A DNA stretch of 64,000 nucleotides from positions 5,332,001 to 5,396,000 of the forward strand of contig NZ_CP024190.1 of NCBI RefSeq assembly GCF_003391395.1, given 5' to 3'. Origin of the DNA: Mycobacterium marinum (lineage in GTDB: Bacteria; Actinomycetota; Actinomycetes; Mycobacteriales; Mycobacteriaceae). Shown piece by piece: positions 7,875 through 16,978 of the stretch (position 1 is the stretch's first letter; every line of letters begins with the position of its first letter). Under the pieces are notes generated by a model, which saw only the letters and a list, made by a program, of their open reading frames with translations, made no database searches and had not been told where the DNA came from. Made by a program: the position numbers and the translations under genes.

Positions 7875-9862
7875 CCGACGAGATGGACCGCGCGTATCTG
7901 CAGCGCCCGGTCGGCGACCCGGCCCCGCTACCCGCCGAGCGCTCGCTGGCGGTCCTGATCGTGATCGAGAACGGCCACGACCCGGTGCAGAGCTGCCTGC
8001 ACAGCGTCGCGGAGCAGCTGCCCGGGCTCCCGGTCTACGTGTACGACAACAGTGCTCAGGGATATCCCGGCCGGCAAGAACTAGCCGCCGGCCACCCAGC
8101 GGTGCACTGGATCTCGGGTCCGGCCGACGTCGGCTTCGCCGCGGCCTGCAACGCGTTGGCGCGGCAGTCGCCCGGCGATAGCGATCTCCTGCTACTCAAG
8201 GCCGATGCCCGGCTGCGGGGGCCGTTGACCCGCACCAGACAGTTGCTGCGCCAACCGGGAGTGGCAGCGGTCTCGCCGCTGGTGCGCGACGAGGCGGCAC
8301 CGGATCAGCCGCCATGGGACATCGCGACCCAGCGGTTGACACTGGTCCGGGGCGTGGTCGAAGCGACCGGATTGTCCAGCTCACTGCGGGCCACCCCCAT
8401 CTCGCCCCTCTACCCCCAACGGCCCCGCGAATCACAAAGCGTCAGCGGCTATTTGAAGGCGACCTGCCTGGCCATCAGCCGTGCCGCGTGGAACGCCGTC
8501 GGCGGCTTCGACGAGGAGTACTTCAGCCACGGCGCCCCGGCCGATTGGCAAGCGCGTGCCCGCGCGGCGGGCTGGCGGGTGCTGCTGGCCGACGAACTCG
8601 GCGCCCAGCAGGGCGGCGCGCCGCCGACCGGCGCCGAAACCGGCCCGACCGTGACGGCCGGCGAACGCCGCCGCACTCGAGACGTGATCCGCGCCAACGA
8701 CGCGCTACTGCTCGAGCATCAGTGCAGCGTGCATCACGCGGACGCGTACTTGGCCACCACCAAGGTGCTGCAGCGACTGCGCCGGGCCCAGCGCCGCGCG
8801 ATCCGCAATACGGGTGCCGGCAAGCGCCGCCCGGCGATCGTGATCGCCACCAACCGATTGGTCTACGGCGGCGCCGAGCGGCAAAAGGCATTGCTGGCAG
8901 CGGAATTGGACCGCCGCGGCTACCCCGTCACCATCGTGTGCGTGCAGCGGTTCGGCCCGCTGATCAAGGAGATCCCGGACACCGTCCGCGTGGTGCGCCA
9001 ACCCTGGTGGGCACCGATCGTCGACGTTGGGCCGGGTCCGGCCGTGCTGATCAGCGGTGACACCAACACCGAGACCGGCTTCGCCACGCTGTGGCGCGCG
9101 GCCGGCCGCCGGCGGCGCTGGCTGGTCGCGGCCCACATCCCGCCACTCGAGGATGGGCCCATCTATTCCCGGCCGCTGACCGCCGCGATGCGCCGTGCGG
9201 ACGGTTTCATCGTGCTGGCACAACGCCATTGGGACATGTTGACCCCCTACCATCGCCTTGGCGGACCACGGTTCGTCGCACCCAACGGCGTTGCGGTGAC
9301 CGACCGCCCGGCCGGTCGCAGCAGGCCGGCCGGCGCACCGCCGCATCTGGTCATGCTTTCGCGCATCGTCGAGCACAAGAACCCGCATCTGCTGATCGAA
9401 GCGCTCAGCGGGATTACCGAACTACCTTGGACTCTTTCCATTTTCGGTGACGGACCGGACCGCGAGCGGTTGCAGGCCCGCACTCCCGAACGGCTGCGTG
9501 ATCGCGTCCATTGGCGCGGCTGGTCACCCGGGCCCGGGCCGGCTCTTGCCGATGCCGACCTGCTCTGCGTACCGAGCCGCTCAGAGGCGTTCCCACTGGT
9601 GATTCTCGAAGCGATGGCACGGGCGGTACCGGTCGCGGCGTCCGCGATTTGCGCCGTCCCGGAGATGCTGGATTTCGGCGGGGCGGGCTTTGTCGTCGAA
9701 CCGGTGACGGTGTCGGCCTGGCAAGAGCGGCTGGCCCAGATCCTGGCTGACCCAGGCGGGCTGCCCGCCGTCGGACAACGCGGTTTCGCGCGCATGCGCA
9801 AGCACTACACGGTGGCCGCGATGACCGACGCCTACCTGGACGCCATCCACGCGGTGCTATGA
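7871..9862 (+). CDS. two-domain glycosyltransferase (GT2-like plus GT4)
   Basis: A 663-residue fusion. Residues 1-290 resemble GT2 rhamnosyltransferase-type enzymes: SLAVLIVIENGHDPVQSCLHS at the start, PADVGFAAACNALA, and the acceptor region GGFDEEYFSHGAPADWQARA. After a linker rich in arginine and glutamine, residues 320-663 form a GT4 (GT-B) domain with YGGAERQKALLAAELDRRG, LSRIVEHKNPHLLIEAL and the EX7E block SRSEAFPLVILEAMARAVPV. In the GT2 half the expected DxD motif is not obvious, so that half may be weak or atypical. The start overlaps the flippase stop. The enzyme probably adds two successive sugars to the lipid-linked unit. Confidence 0.9.
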   Translation: MTDEMDRAYLQRPVGDPAPLPAERSLAVLIVIENGHDPVQSCLHSVAEQLPGLPVYVYDNSAQGYPGRQELAAGHPAVHWISGPADVGFAAACNALARQSPGDSDLLLLKADARLRGPLTRTRQLLRQPGVAAVSPLVRDEAAPDQPPWDIATQRLTLVRGVVEATGLSSSLRATPISPLYPQRPRESQSVSGYLKATCLAISRAAWNAVGGFDEEYFSHGAPADWQARARAAGWRVLLADELGAQQGGAPPTGAETGPTVTAGERRRTRDVIRANDALLLEHQCSVHHADAYLATTKVLQRLRRAQRRAIRNTGAGKRRPAIVIATNRLVYGGAERQKALLAAELDRRGYPVTIVCVQRFGPLIKEIPDTVRVVRQPWWAPIVDVGPGPAVLISGDTNTETGFATLWRAAGRRRRWLVAAHIPPLEDGPIYSRPLTAAMRRADGFIVLAQRHWDMLTPYHRLGGPRFVAPNGVAVTDRPAGRSRPAGAPPHLVMLSRIVEHKNPHLLIEALSGITELPWTLSIFGDGPDRERLQARTPERLRDRVHWRGWSPGPGPALADADLLCVPSRSEAFPLVILEAMARAVPVAASAICAVPEMLDFGGAGFVVEPVTVSAWQERLAQILADPGGLPAVGQRGFARMRKHYTVAAMTDAYLDAIHAVL

Positions 9863-10914
9863 ACTCGCTTCGTCTGCTTTGGCTTTCACCGTGGATGCGG
9901 CCGCTGGCACGAATCCAGGCGGAGGCGCTGCGCAGCCGCGGGATCGACGTACTGCTGGTGACCACCGACCAACATCCCGAGTCGGACGCGGCCCGCGACT
10001 ACGAGGTGGTGCTTGATCCGCGGTTGCGTGCGGCCGCCAGCTGGCCCGCGGGCGTCGCGGCCGGGCGCCGAGTGCGCGGGTACCGCCCGCACGTGGTGAT
10101 CGCCGAGTTGGTTCGCGATCCGCGCTGGATCGCACTGGCCGGGCCGGCTCCTCGCATTCAGCTGGTGCACGACGACCGCCCGCACGACACGGCCGAACAC
10201 CGGCGCGCCTACGAAAGTGCGATATTCGACCGCTGGAGCGCCCGTTCGGCGGCGACCATCACCTACAGCGACTATGTTGCCGGAGCGGTCGCCACCCGCC
10301 GTGATGTCGCCGGCACACCGGTGCACGTGGTGCCCCTCACCAGTGACCTGGACCCCACACTGGTTCCGCCACTCGTGGGCCCCGAGGACCGTCACGACTT
10401 CGTCATGATCGGCCGGCTGCACCCCTACAAGAACGCCGATGTGGTGCTCGAGGCTTGGCAACGCCATGTCGGCGGAAACGGCTGGCGCGGCGACGATCTG
10501 CTACTCATCGGTGGACCATTCGATGCCCGCGCCCTGCCCGAGCACACCCGCTGGCTGCCCGGCGACTACCGCTACTGCGACGTTGTCGCGACCCTGGCCG
10601 CCGCGAAGGCCTCGGTTGCCCACTACCGTCGCGCGTCACAAAGCGGCGTACAGGTGCTTTCAATGCAGCTGGGCGTCACACCCATCGTGTCGAACGCCGG
10701 CGGCCTGCCCGAATACCAGCCGCCCGGCTGCCCGCCGGTCGGCATCGACGATGTCCGCGGCCTCGCCGCCGCCTTCGACACGCTCGCCGAGCCGCTCACC
10801 GCGGCGCGCCACGGTGCCACCGCGGCGCGCTACTACCAGCAGCGCTTCGCCGTCGACCGGGCCGCGCAAGCGTTGCTGGCCGTCATCGAGGAAGTGGCCA
10901 CCCGGCGGCCCTAG
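9859..10914 (+). CDS. GT4-like glycosyltransferase
   Basis: 351 residues, starting in an ATGA overlap with the fusion enzyme. The N-terminal half (LRLLWLSPWMRPLARIQAEALRSRG) is the acceptor-side Rossmann fold and the C-terminal half carries MIGRLHPYKNADVVLEAW. The usual EX7E block is altered: the region reads RRASQSGVQVLSMQLGVTPI, so neither glutamate is where expected, although SNAGGLPEY follows normally. The enzyme may use a different carboxylate or have lost activity. It is the last gene of the plus-strand run and is convergent with the methyltransferase gene 14 bases away. Confidence 0.85.
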   Translation: MNSLRLLWLSPWMRPLARIQAEALRSRGIDVLLVTTDQHPESDAARDYEVVLDPRLRAAASWPAGVAAGRRVRGYRPHVVIAELVRDPRWIALAGPAPRIQLVHDDRPHDTAEHRRAYESAIFDRWSARSAATITYSDYVAGAVATRRDVAGTPVHVVPLTSDLDPTLVPPLVGPEDRHDFVMIGRLHPYKNADVVLEAWQRHVGGNGWRGDDLLLIGGPFDARALPEHTRWLPGDYRYCDVVATLAAAKASVAHYRRASQSGVQVLSMQLGVTPIVSNAGGLPEYQPPGCPPVGIDDVRGLAAAFDTLAEPLTAARHGATAARYYQQRFAVDRAAQALLAVIEEVATRRP

Positions 10915-10928
10915 AGCGGGCCGCGATC

Positions 10929-11885
10929 TCATTTCTCGGCCACCACCGAAATGGTGCCCGAGAAAACACCCAGCTTGCAGAGCATGTTTGCACAAAGACG
11001 GCGCAGCCAGTGGGCGCGCAACCCGCACAACACCTTCTCCACGAATAGCACCATCCGCAGAAACAGGACTCCCACCCGCTCGGGTTCGGCGAGCTTCCTT
11101 GCCCCCACAGCGACGAGCAGAAGCCGGAACCTTCGTGGCACAAATCCGTAGCGCACCGAGCTGAAGCCGGCCCGCTTCGTGACCGCAACGATTTCGCGGC
11201 AGTCATATTCTTTGAGGTGCATTCCCTCCGGCGCGGCGCGTTTGAACACGCGCGAGACGTCGTGCGGCCCGGTGTATTTACTGGGCGTGTTGAATATGTA
11301 GCGCCCACCCGTCTTCAATATGCGATGGACGCTGCGCAGGTGGGTCTGCAGGTCATCGGGATGTAGGTGCTCGATCACCTGGTCCGAGACCACCACCTCG
11401 TAGGTCTGCGCGGGCTCGAACCGATCCAGATGGACTCCGTCGGATACTCCCCAGGACAGGTTCTCGTGCGAGTCCGAGAGCAGCGCGGGTCCACGTTCGC
11501 GGGTGATCTCCGTGGCCTTGCAGTCATAGCCGCTGAGGGCCAGGAACGAGATGAGACCGGCTTTGCCCGAACCGATTTCGTATATCGACTGCGGCGGTGG
11601 CCCGATGAGTTCCAGCCATCGTCCGAATCGCTCTTGTGCAGATGCAGATGCAGATGACGCGGTGTCGGAGAACTCGTTGAGCCACGTCAACTCGGTGTAC
11701 AGACGCGTGTAGCACCGGTCGAACGTTTCCCATCGGGTTTCGGGATCCGATTGCAGCAGCTCGCGCGTGAGCCGCTTCTCCAAGTTCCAATGCTCCAGGA
11801 TCATGCGTTCGGTGATATCCGCCTCGGCCGCAATGCCGTACGTTTGCTTGTAGCGCGCGATTAACTTGTCGCCCCGCGGTTCCAC
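10929..11885 (-). CDS. class I SAM-dependent methyltransferase
   Basis: 318 residues. An N-terminal helical part of about 95 residues precedes the Rossmann domain. Motif I is IYEIGSGKAGL near residue 100, the acidic strand end is ATEITRE, and VVVSDQVIEHLHPDDLQTHL with LKTGGRYIFNTPS complete the fold. The C-terminal 60 residues are basic and hydrophobic, suggesting loose membrane contact. A hexamer repeat (TGCAGA, three copies from 11637) encodes an alternating Ser-Ala run. The position between two glycosyltransferase groups suggests O-methylation of a sugar in the repeat unit. The acceptor is unknown. Confidence 0.88.
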   Translation of the reverse strand: MEPRGDKLIARYKQTYGIAAEADITERMILEHWNLEKRLTRELLQSDPETRWETFDRCYTRLYTELTWLNEFSDTASSASASAQERFGRWLELIGPPPQSIYEIGSGKAGLISFLALSGYDCKATEITRERGPALLSDSHENLSWGVSDGVHLDRFEPAQTYEVVVSDQVIEHLHPDDLQTHLRSVHRILKTGGRYIFNTPSKYTGPHDVSRVFKRAAPEGMHLKEYDCREIVAVTKRAGFSSVRYGFVPRRFRLLLVAVGARKLAEPERVGVLFLRMVLFVEKVLCGLRAHWLRRLCANMLCKLGVFSGTISVVAEK

Positions 11886-11919
11886 AAAAGCTATTCCCTT
11901 GCTATCCGGGCTATGTGAG

Positions 11920-13914
11920 CTATCTGCGCCGCAGGGGGCCGAGCCGGCTACGGAACAGGATCACCCCGGCGCCGACGACGGCCGCAACAAGCCAGGCGCC
12001 ACCAAACCACCAAATCCATCCCGAGCCGGAACGCTGCTCGGATGTCGCGTCGTCCACCGAACCCGCGTTCGGACGTTCCACCACAACCGGGTCTTGCCCG
12101 GGCATGGCCACCAGCGCCACGCCCCTGATCCCGGGCCAGCGGGCGCTGTCGCCATCGAGCCACCCTAGAAGCCCGTCGAGCTGTTCGGGGGCGCCATTGG
12201 ACGTCGCCACCAGCAGCGACCGGCCGTGCTGGAAAACCGTTTGCAGAGAAGCAAATCGCAGTGCGGGGTCCAGGGTCAAGGTGGCCGGTTTGCCGTCCGA
12301 CTTGACCGCGTTGATGGTGATCGGCCCGCCGGGTCCGGCCGAGACCGGAAGCACGATATCGGCGTGGTTCCATCCGTCGGCCGCAATCAATATCGCCGAC
12401 TTCGACGAATCGATCGCTTGCTGCACGCTGGTCACGGTGGTCTGCAGCGGCACCGAACTGGTTCGCTGCAGACCAACCACAATCCTGACGGCACGAGCGG
12501 TGTCGTCAAAGGAGTGCTCTTCGATGCCCACCTGGATCTGCGGCATCAGCGCTTGGGGCACCGATCGCAGTCCGTCGGGCACCGGCGGCGCCGCCGGGCT
12601 GCTCTGCACGGCGGTGTCGCCGTCGATGGCCAGGGTAAGTACGTGATCTCCCGCCCCGGCGGTGTAGAAATCTCCGCAGCGCCCAACGTTGCCCGACACA
12701 TCCAGCGTCAGGTCAACGCCGGTCCACCGTTGCAGGAGCCGATCCGGAACGTCCACCCAGCGGTCGATGACACCACTGCTTTCGGTTGGCCAGCGGTCGA
12801 TGGTCTCCGCGCCGATCGTTGCGACGATCTGACCGGCCATACTCGGCGGTATCGGCGAGTATGAGCCTTGTAGATGCACCCGCATCGAGTGCACCGATCT
12901 CGCGAACCGAGTCTGGTCCAGCCCGATGGTCACCCGCGGCTGCAGTCCAACGGAGTTCAGGCCGGGCTGCCCGAGTTCGCGCAGCGTGGTGGTGTCACCG
13001 GGCAGGTGCAGGCTGGGCTTGAACGATCCCACCACGGCCTTGGAAGCCAGGGCCAGCTGGGACAGGCTGCTGAACAGCAACGTTATCGATGATTCCGCGG
13101 CCGAACCCAGCGGCCCGGAGATCAGCAGCCAGGGCACACCGGTGGCCCCCCGAAGGGAAAGCCCCTCGTCCTGACCCTCTTTGATGACGACTTGGCGTTC
13201 CAGCGGTCGCGGCGGCGCCGGCGGGGCGAGCTCCCCCTCGGGCAACCGGACCACCGCGATTTCCGGGGCTTGTTTGCCGTAGTGGGCCGCCGCGGCGGCG
13301 GCCAACTGGACCACCGCGTCGGACTCGGCCACCGACGGCGATGGCGGCACGAAGATGCTCAGCCGCCGCAGCACCGGCGGCAGGAAATGGGCCACCGTGA
13401 CGGGCGGCCGCTCCACGCCGACGAAGCTGACCGAGCCGTTGACCAGGCTAAACGGGCTCCACGGGTAGACGCACAAGTCCTCCAATGGCACCAGGTAGGC
13501 CCGCAAGATCACGGTCACCGCGTCATCGACCACCGTTGCGTCGGCCAGCGGAATGACAATGGGCGATTGGTCCGCCGCGGGCAGGTTCACCCTCGCGATT
13601 TCGCGGTCGTTTTGGGTGACCGTGATCAAGCCGGAGCGCAGATTGACCGGCAGTACGGCGGTCGCGTTCAACGCGGTCGGTTTGAGCCCGTGCGGGGCGG
13701 GAATGGTCAGCTGCTGGGTGCCCTGCAGACCATAGAACGACAAGACGGAGTTGTATCCGAGACTGCTCAACGTCATGGTCGGCGCGTCCACGAGCGTGGT
13801 ATCGGTCTCCTCGGGCGCACCCCAGGACGCCGGCGCGCTCAAGGCCAGGAATCCGACCACGCTGGCCAGCGCCAGAGCCATGCGAGCTATGCGCACAGAA
13901 TTGCGGTACATCAA
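11920..13914 (-). CDS. BcsB-like periplasmic protein, membrane anchored
   Basis: 664 residues with an N-terminal signal sequence (MALALASVVGFLALSAPASW), a long exported region with repeated beta-rich modules, and a single C-terminal anchor (WIWWFGGAWLVAAVVGAGVI) followed by arginines. The order of a LGYNSVLSFYGLQG opening, an LNATAVLPVNLRSGLITVTQN carbohydrate-binding-like module and a terminal helix is that of cellulose synthase subunit B. BcsB normally works with the catalytic subunit BcsA, and no BcsA-type synthase is present here. It may instead guide the polymer or repeat units in the periplasm. Two adjacent ATG codons (13914, 13911) are possible starts. Confidence 0.82.
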   Translation of the reverse strand: MMYRNSVRIARMALALASVVGFLALSAPASWGAPEETDTTLVDAPTMTLSSLGYNSVLSFYGLQGTQQLTIPAPHGLKPTALNATAVLPVNLRSGLITVTQNDREIARVNLPAADQSPIVIPLADATVVDDAVTVILRAYLVPLEDLCVYPWSPFSLVNGSVSFVGVERPPVTVAHFLPPVLRRLSIFVPPSPSVAESDAVVQLAAAAAAHYGKQAPEIAVVRLPEGELAPPAPPRPLERQVVIKEGQDEGLSLRGATGVPWLLISGPLGSAAESSITLLFSSLSQLALASKAVVGSFKPSLHLPGDTTTLRELGQPGLNSVGLQPRVTIGLDQTRFARSVHSMRVHLQGSYSPIPPSMAGQIVATIGAETIDRWPTESSGVIDRWVDVPDRLLQRWTGVDLTLDVSGNVGRCGDFYTAGAGDHVLTLAIDGDTAVQSSPAAPPVPDGLRSVPQALMPQIQVGIEEHSFDDTARAVRIVVGLQRTSSVPLQTTVTSVQQAIDSSKSAILIAADGWNHADIVLPVSAGPGGPITINAVKSDGKPATLTLDPALRFASLQTVFQHGRSLLVATSNGAPEQLDGLLGWLDGDSARWPGIRGVALVAMPGQDPVVVERPNAGSVDDATSEQRSGSGWIWWFGGAWLVAAVVGAGVILFRSRLGPLRRR

Positions 13915-14317
13915 TATGCCTCAATACGTTCCAGGAAATCCGGCCTGATCAACTTCCGCAGACACGAAAGATGTTCTGCCTCAAGGAAAATCGACGTCGC
14001 ACAGCAGGCCGAAATGGTAATAGAGCACCCCTCACAGGTGCACACTACTACAGATCGGCGCCGAACCTGTGGGTAACGTTCGACCTGGTCACGCGGCCGG
14101 CGAGGCACTCACGCGGTGTCGTTGACCCGCCTGAGCCAACCAACAAGCCGCGCCGCTGTTTGGTTGGCGCCACCGCAGATGGTTAAGGTGACGGCGTGGC
14201 CAAGCGCAGCGATCAACGGCCAACGCCGCGCGGCCACCGCCGTCGCTGCCAATACCGTCGCGACAAGCCCCAATTCACGGGGGCGCAGCAAACATACAGA
14301 CATTCGGCGGTGCTCGA
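13915..14317. other. divergent intergenic region in the polysaccharide cluster
   Basis: About 400 bases between the BcsB-like gene and the FkbM gene, which are transcribed away from each other, so promoters for both sides should lie here. Small frames on both strands (60-85 codons) lack ribosome sites and have shadow-like composition. The stretch 13915-14060 is richer in A and T than the rest. No RNA gene or known operator was recognised. Confidence 0.4.
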
Positions 14318-15277
14318 TTGACCGGCGGGTTGCGAGACATCCTGTCCCCGTCGCGGCTCACCCACATCGTTGATGTTGGGGCCAGCCGAAGCTGCGGCGA
14401 CTGGCCGTACACGGCCATGCTCAACGCGGGCCTGTGCCACCTCACCGGCTTCGAGCCGGGGCCCGAAGCGTTGCTCGAGTTGCAGCGCACGCGCGGCCCC
14501 AACGAGTCCTACCTGCCCTACGCCCTCGGCGACGGCACGCCACAGACTTTGCAGGTCTGCCCGCCACCGGGGGGAATGACCAGCCTGCTTGAACCCGACC
14601 CGACAACGCAGGGGTTGTTCACGCTCTTCGATCCGTTCGGCAAGGTGATCGAGCGCCTCCCGATCCAGACTCATCGCCTCGACGACATCGGTGAAATCGA
14701 ACATCTCGATCTCTTGAAAATCGATATCCAAGGCGGCGAACTGGCTGTTTTTCGGAACGGCCGGGAAAAACTGGCCGAAGCGGTGGCAGTTCAGACCGAA
14801 GTCTCATTCATCACCTTGTATCGGGATCAGCCGCGCTTCGGGGATGTCGACCTGGAACTACGCAGTCAGGGGTTTGTCCCGCACTGCATCCCCAACGCTG
14901 TGAAGAGATGGGTGATCGGCGACTTTGTCGTCGGTGGGAGTCCAAGCCGCCCACTGAACCAGATCCTGGAAACCGACATCGTCTACGTCCGGGACTTCTT
15001 TGACCCCGACGCGATGACCGCCGAACAGCTCAAGCACCTGGCAATGATTTCGCATCATTGCTATGGCTCGTTCGACCTGGCCTTCCGGTGCGTGCAGCTG
15101 CTGCAGGCCAGGGGGGCGGTGGGCCCCGCAAGCGCGCAACGCTACCTGGATATTTACCGGCGCGCGGTTCGCCACAAATCAGCGCTCTGGCGCGCGCAAA
15201 ACGGCGCTAGCCGGCTAAAGCATCGACTGCGGGCGAGCGCCGCGAAGTGGACCCGTTCACCCGGTCGGGGTCGTTGA
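14318..15277 (+). CDS. FkbM family methyltransferase
   Basis: 319 residues from a TTG start; no ATG or GTG is well placed and the fold needs the residues just after this codon. Motif I is HIVDVGASRSCGDW near residue 17, followed by TGFEPGPEALLEL. The FkbM core motif is DLLKIDIQGGELAVFRNG near residue 135, followed by QTEVSFITLYRDQPRFGDVD. FkbM enzymes methylate hydroxyls of sugars and macrolides. An extra C-terminal helical region of about 80 basic residues is present. The last 21 bases overlap the 3' end of the convergent methyltransferase gene. Confidence 0.87.
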   Translation: MTGGLRDILSPSRLTHIVDVGASRSCGDWPYTAMLNAGLCHLTGFEPGPEALLELQRTRGPNESYLPYALGDGTPQTLQVCPPPGGMTSLLEPDPTTQGLFTLFDPFGKVIERLPIQTHRLDDIGEIEHLDLLKIDIQGGELAVFRNGREKLAEAVAVQTEVSFITLYRDQPRFGDVDLELRSQGFVPHCIPNAVKRWVIGDFVVGGSPSRPLNQILETDIVYVRDFFDPDAMTAEQLKHLAMISHHCYGSFDLAFRCVQLLQARGAVGPASAQRYLDIYRRAVRHKSALWRAQNGASRLKHRLRASAAKWTRSPGRGR

Positions 15278-16054
15278 ACTCTGGCCGAACCCGGCGGCGC
15301 GGTGCACGGCGTTGGCGGACTTGACCGGCTCCGCCTTGCGGATCACGTAGGTGAGGTTATTGTGCCGCCAGGCCAGAACACCAAAGGACAAGGCCCACAG
15401 CGCTTTTGCGTATGCCCGAACGATCCGGACCCGTAAGCCTTTGCCCCGGACGTAATAGGTGTGCCCGCGCTCTTCGACAATCGTGCACTCGTTGTTGTCG
15501 CAGAACGCCCGTATGCCGGGCCGGGAGATGACCGGCGCATGGTAGGTGCGAAACGGCGGATGGCCGGGCTTCCCGGCGTCGGGGTAACCCACGAAGTAGC
15601 GGTAGTAGGCCAGATGAGCCGAAAACGGTGTGTGCCGCGTGGTCCAGCCGTAGACCGCGTCGCGGTCCGGGATACGCAGCAGCAGCAGCCCGCCAGGTTT
15701 GAGCCCGTCGAGCATCAACGCGAGCGCGGCCTCGGCGTCGTGGATGTGCTCGAGCACGAACGAGCTGTAGATGACGTCGTAGCGCCCGGGCGGGATCGTT
15801 CCCTTGACGGTCAAATCACCCAGGATCGCCTCGTCGAGGTCTCCGACCTTCTCAACACGCCTTTGCAGCGCATCAGCATTGAGGTCGATACCGGTCAACC
15901 GATAATCGATGCCATCCAGATTGATTGGCCATTCGAGCCCACATCCGGCTTCGAGTATCTCCAGCGGACCGCCGAGACTTTTGATGACCGAGGAACACAG
16001 CGCCACTTCGTCGCTCCAGCTGTCGACGGTCTTCAAGTCCGTTCGACTGCTCAT
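15257..16054 (-). CDS. class I SAM-dependent methyltransferase
   Basis: 265 residues. Motif I is ILEAGCGLEWPINL near residue 33, then TGIDLNADALQRRV. The segment YDVIYSSFVLEHIHDAEAAL and LKPGGLLLLRIPDRDAVYGW follow, as in Methyltransf_11/23 enzymes. The region after the fold (THTPFSAHLAYYRYFVGYP-like) is seen in methyltransferases of lipid or glycan clusters. The tail includes a hydrophobic patch ALWALSFGVLAW. The gene sits in a minus-strand pair with the next methyltransferase, 100 bases apart. The substrate is probably a sugar of the repeat unit. Confidence 0.87.
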   Translation of the reverse strand: MSSRTDLKTVDSWSDEVALCSSVIKSLGGPLEILEAGCGLEWPINLDGIDYRLTGIDLNADALQRRVEKVGDLDEAILGDLTVKGTIPPGRYDVIYSSFVLEHIHDAEAALALMLDGLKPGGLLLLRIPDRDAVYGWTTRHTPFSAHLAYYRYFVGYPDAGKPGHPPFRTYHAPVISRPGIRAFCDNNECTIVEERGHTYYVRGKGLRVRIVRAYAKALWALSFGVLAWRHNNLTYVIRKAEPVKSANAVHRAAGFGQSSTTPTG

Positions 16055-16154
16055 CTAGTCCCCTTAACGCTGGCCCGGTGCGACGGTAAACGCACAATTT
16101 CAGTATGTCGGCTCCGCCCGGTTGGGGCCCCGCCGGTGCCGCGGCCGCCGTTAC

Positions 16155-16820
16155 CTATCCGTCGTGGTCGGTTTTGATGGCGACCAGCGATTTGATCAGC
16201 CCGGCGAATCGTTCGTACCAAATCAACGATGACGGGAAGTATCGGCGCATCTGTGCAATACCGATCAAGTCGATCTCATCGACCTGCTCTTGTGCCTCTT
16301 CGCGAGTATGCGTCCGAATGTAACCGCGATTCCAGCGCATCGATATCTGCACCCGCGCCTCGTACGGCAACCACTGGATGCCCGGGAACAACCAGTGCGG
16401 CTCGATCGGAAAATAGCGGTAGGGGGTTTGCACCCAGTGCCGGTCGGCCAGCCGGTGCACATTGTCGGCCAAGCGTTGCCGCCGCACATGGCCGCCGACA
16501 TGTTCCAGTAGCGAATTGGAGAACACCAGGTCGAAGTGGTCGTTCGCGATCGTGCCGGGCAGCTCACATGCGTCGCCTTGGATCGCGGTGATGCCCGTGA
16601 TCTGCGATTCGATGGGCAGCAGGTTGACCGTGGTGACCGCGGTGGGCCGCACTGGGGCCAACCGCCACGACTCCGGTGTTCCGCCCAGATCGAGCACTCG
16701 CATTTCGGCGAACGACGGAAAAACCTCGATGAGGTGCCGCCATCGTCTCGCGCGGGCGCGTCCCGAAAGGGATCGCCGCGAATTGATGTCCGTGGCGGTG
16801 TCGCGCAACCAGTTCGACAT
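16155..16820 (-). CDS. methyltransferase domain protein
   Basis: 221 residues from the ATG at 16820. The SAM motif is VLDLGGTPESWRLA, an atypical form with GGT in place of GxG, near residue 43. VNLLPIESQITGITAIQGDA and FDLVFSNSLLEHVGG follow. The region HWVQTPYRYFPIEPHWLFPG is the signature of a methyltransferase subgroup common in actinobacterial glycan clusters. It is shorter than the neighbouring enzymes. It belongs to the same minus-strand pair as the 15257 gene and is divergent from the nitrilase-family gene. Confidence 0.82.
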   Translation of the reverse strand: MSNWLRDTATDINSRRSLSGRARARRWRHLIEVFPSFAEMRVLDLGGTPESWRLAPVRPTAVTTVNLLPIESQITGITAIQGDACELPGTIANDHFDLVFSNSLLEHVGGHVRRQRLADNVHRLADRHWVQTPYRYFPIEPHWLFPGIQWLPYEARVQISMRWNRGYIRTHTREEAQEQVDEIDLIGIAQMRRYFPSSLIWYERFAGLIKSLVAIKTDHDG

Positions 16821-16978
16821 TTATCCCTAGTCTTTGACGTCGGCCCGATGACATCGGAATCTCCGGTGTGGCGTTTCGAGCCGGATCCTGCCAGCGACCG
16901 CCGCATAACGAAACTAATGGCTGCCGGTGAGCACCGCAAGAAAACGCCCCGCTGCGGAAAGCGCGGCGTTCGGCGAGA

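Noticed and set aside
11637..11656. Three copies of the hexamer TGCAGA in a methyltransferase gene, possible phase variation
   Set aside because: The unit is six bases and cannot shift the frame; only a Ser-Ala pair changes per copy.
12226..12864. Long open frames opposite the BcsB-like gene and other minus-strand genes
   Set aside because: Shadow frames caused by high GC codon use. No domain or ribosome site.
13911..14108. 65-codon frame on the minus strand upstream of the BcsB-like gene
   Set aside because: No ribosome site, cysteine-rich shadow-like composition, and its end overlaps the real start. Treated as intergenic.
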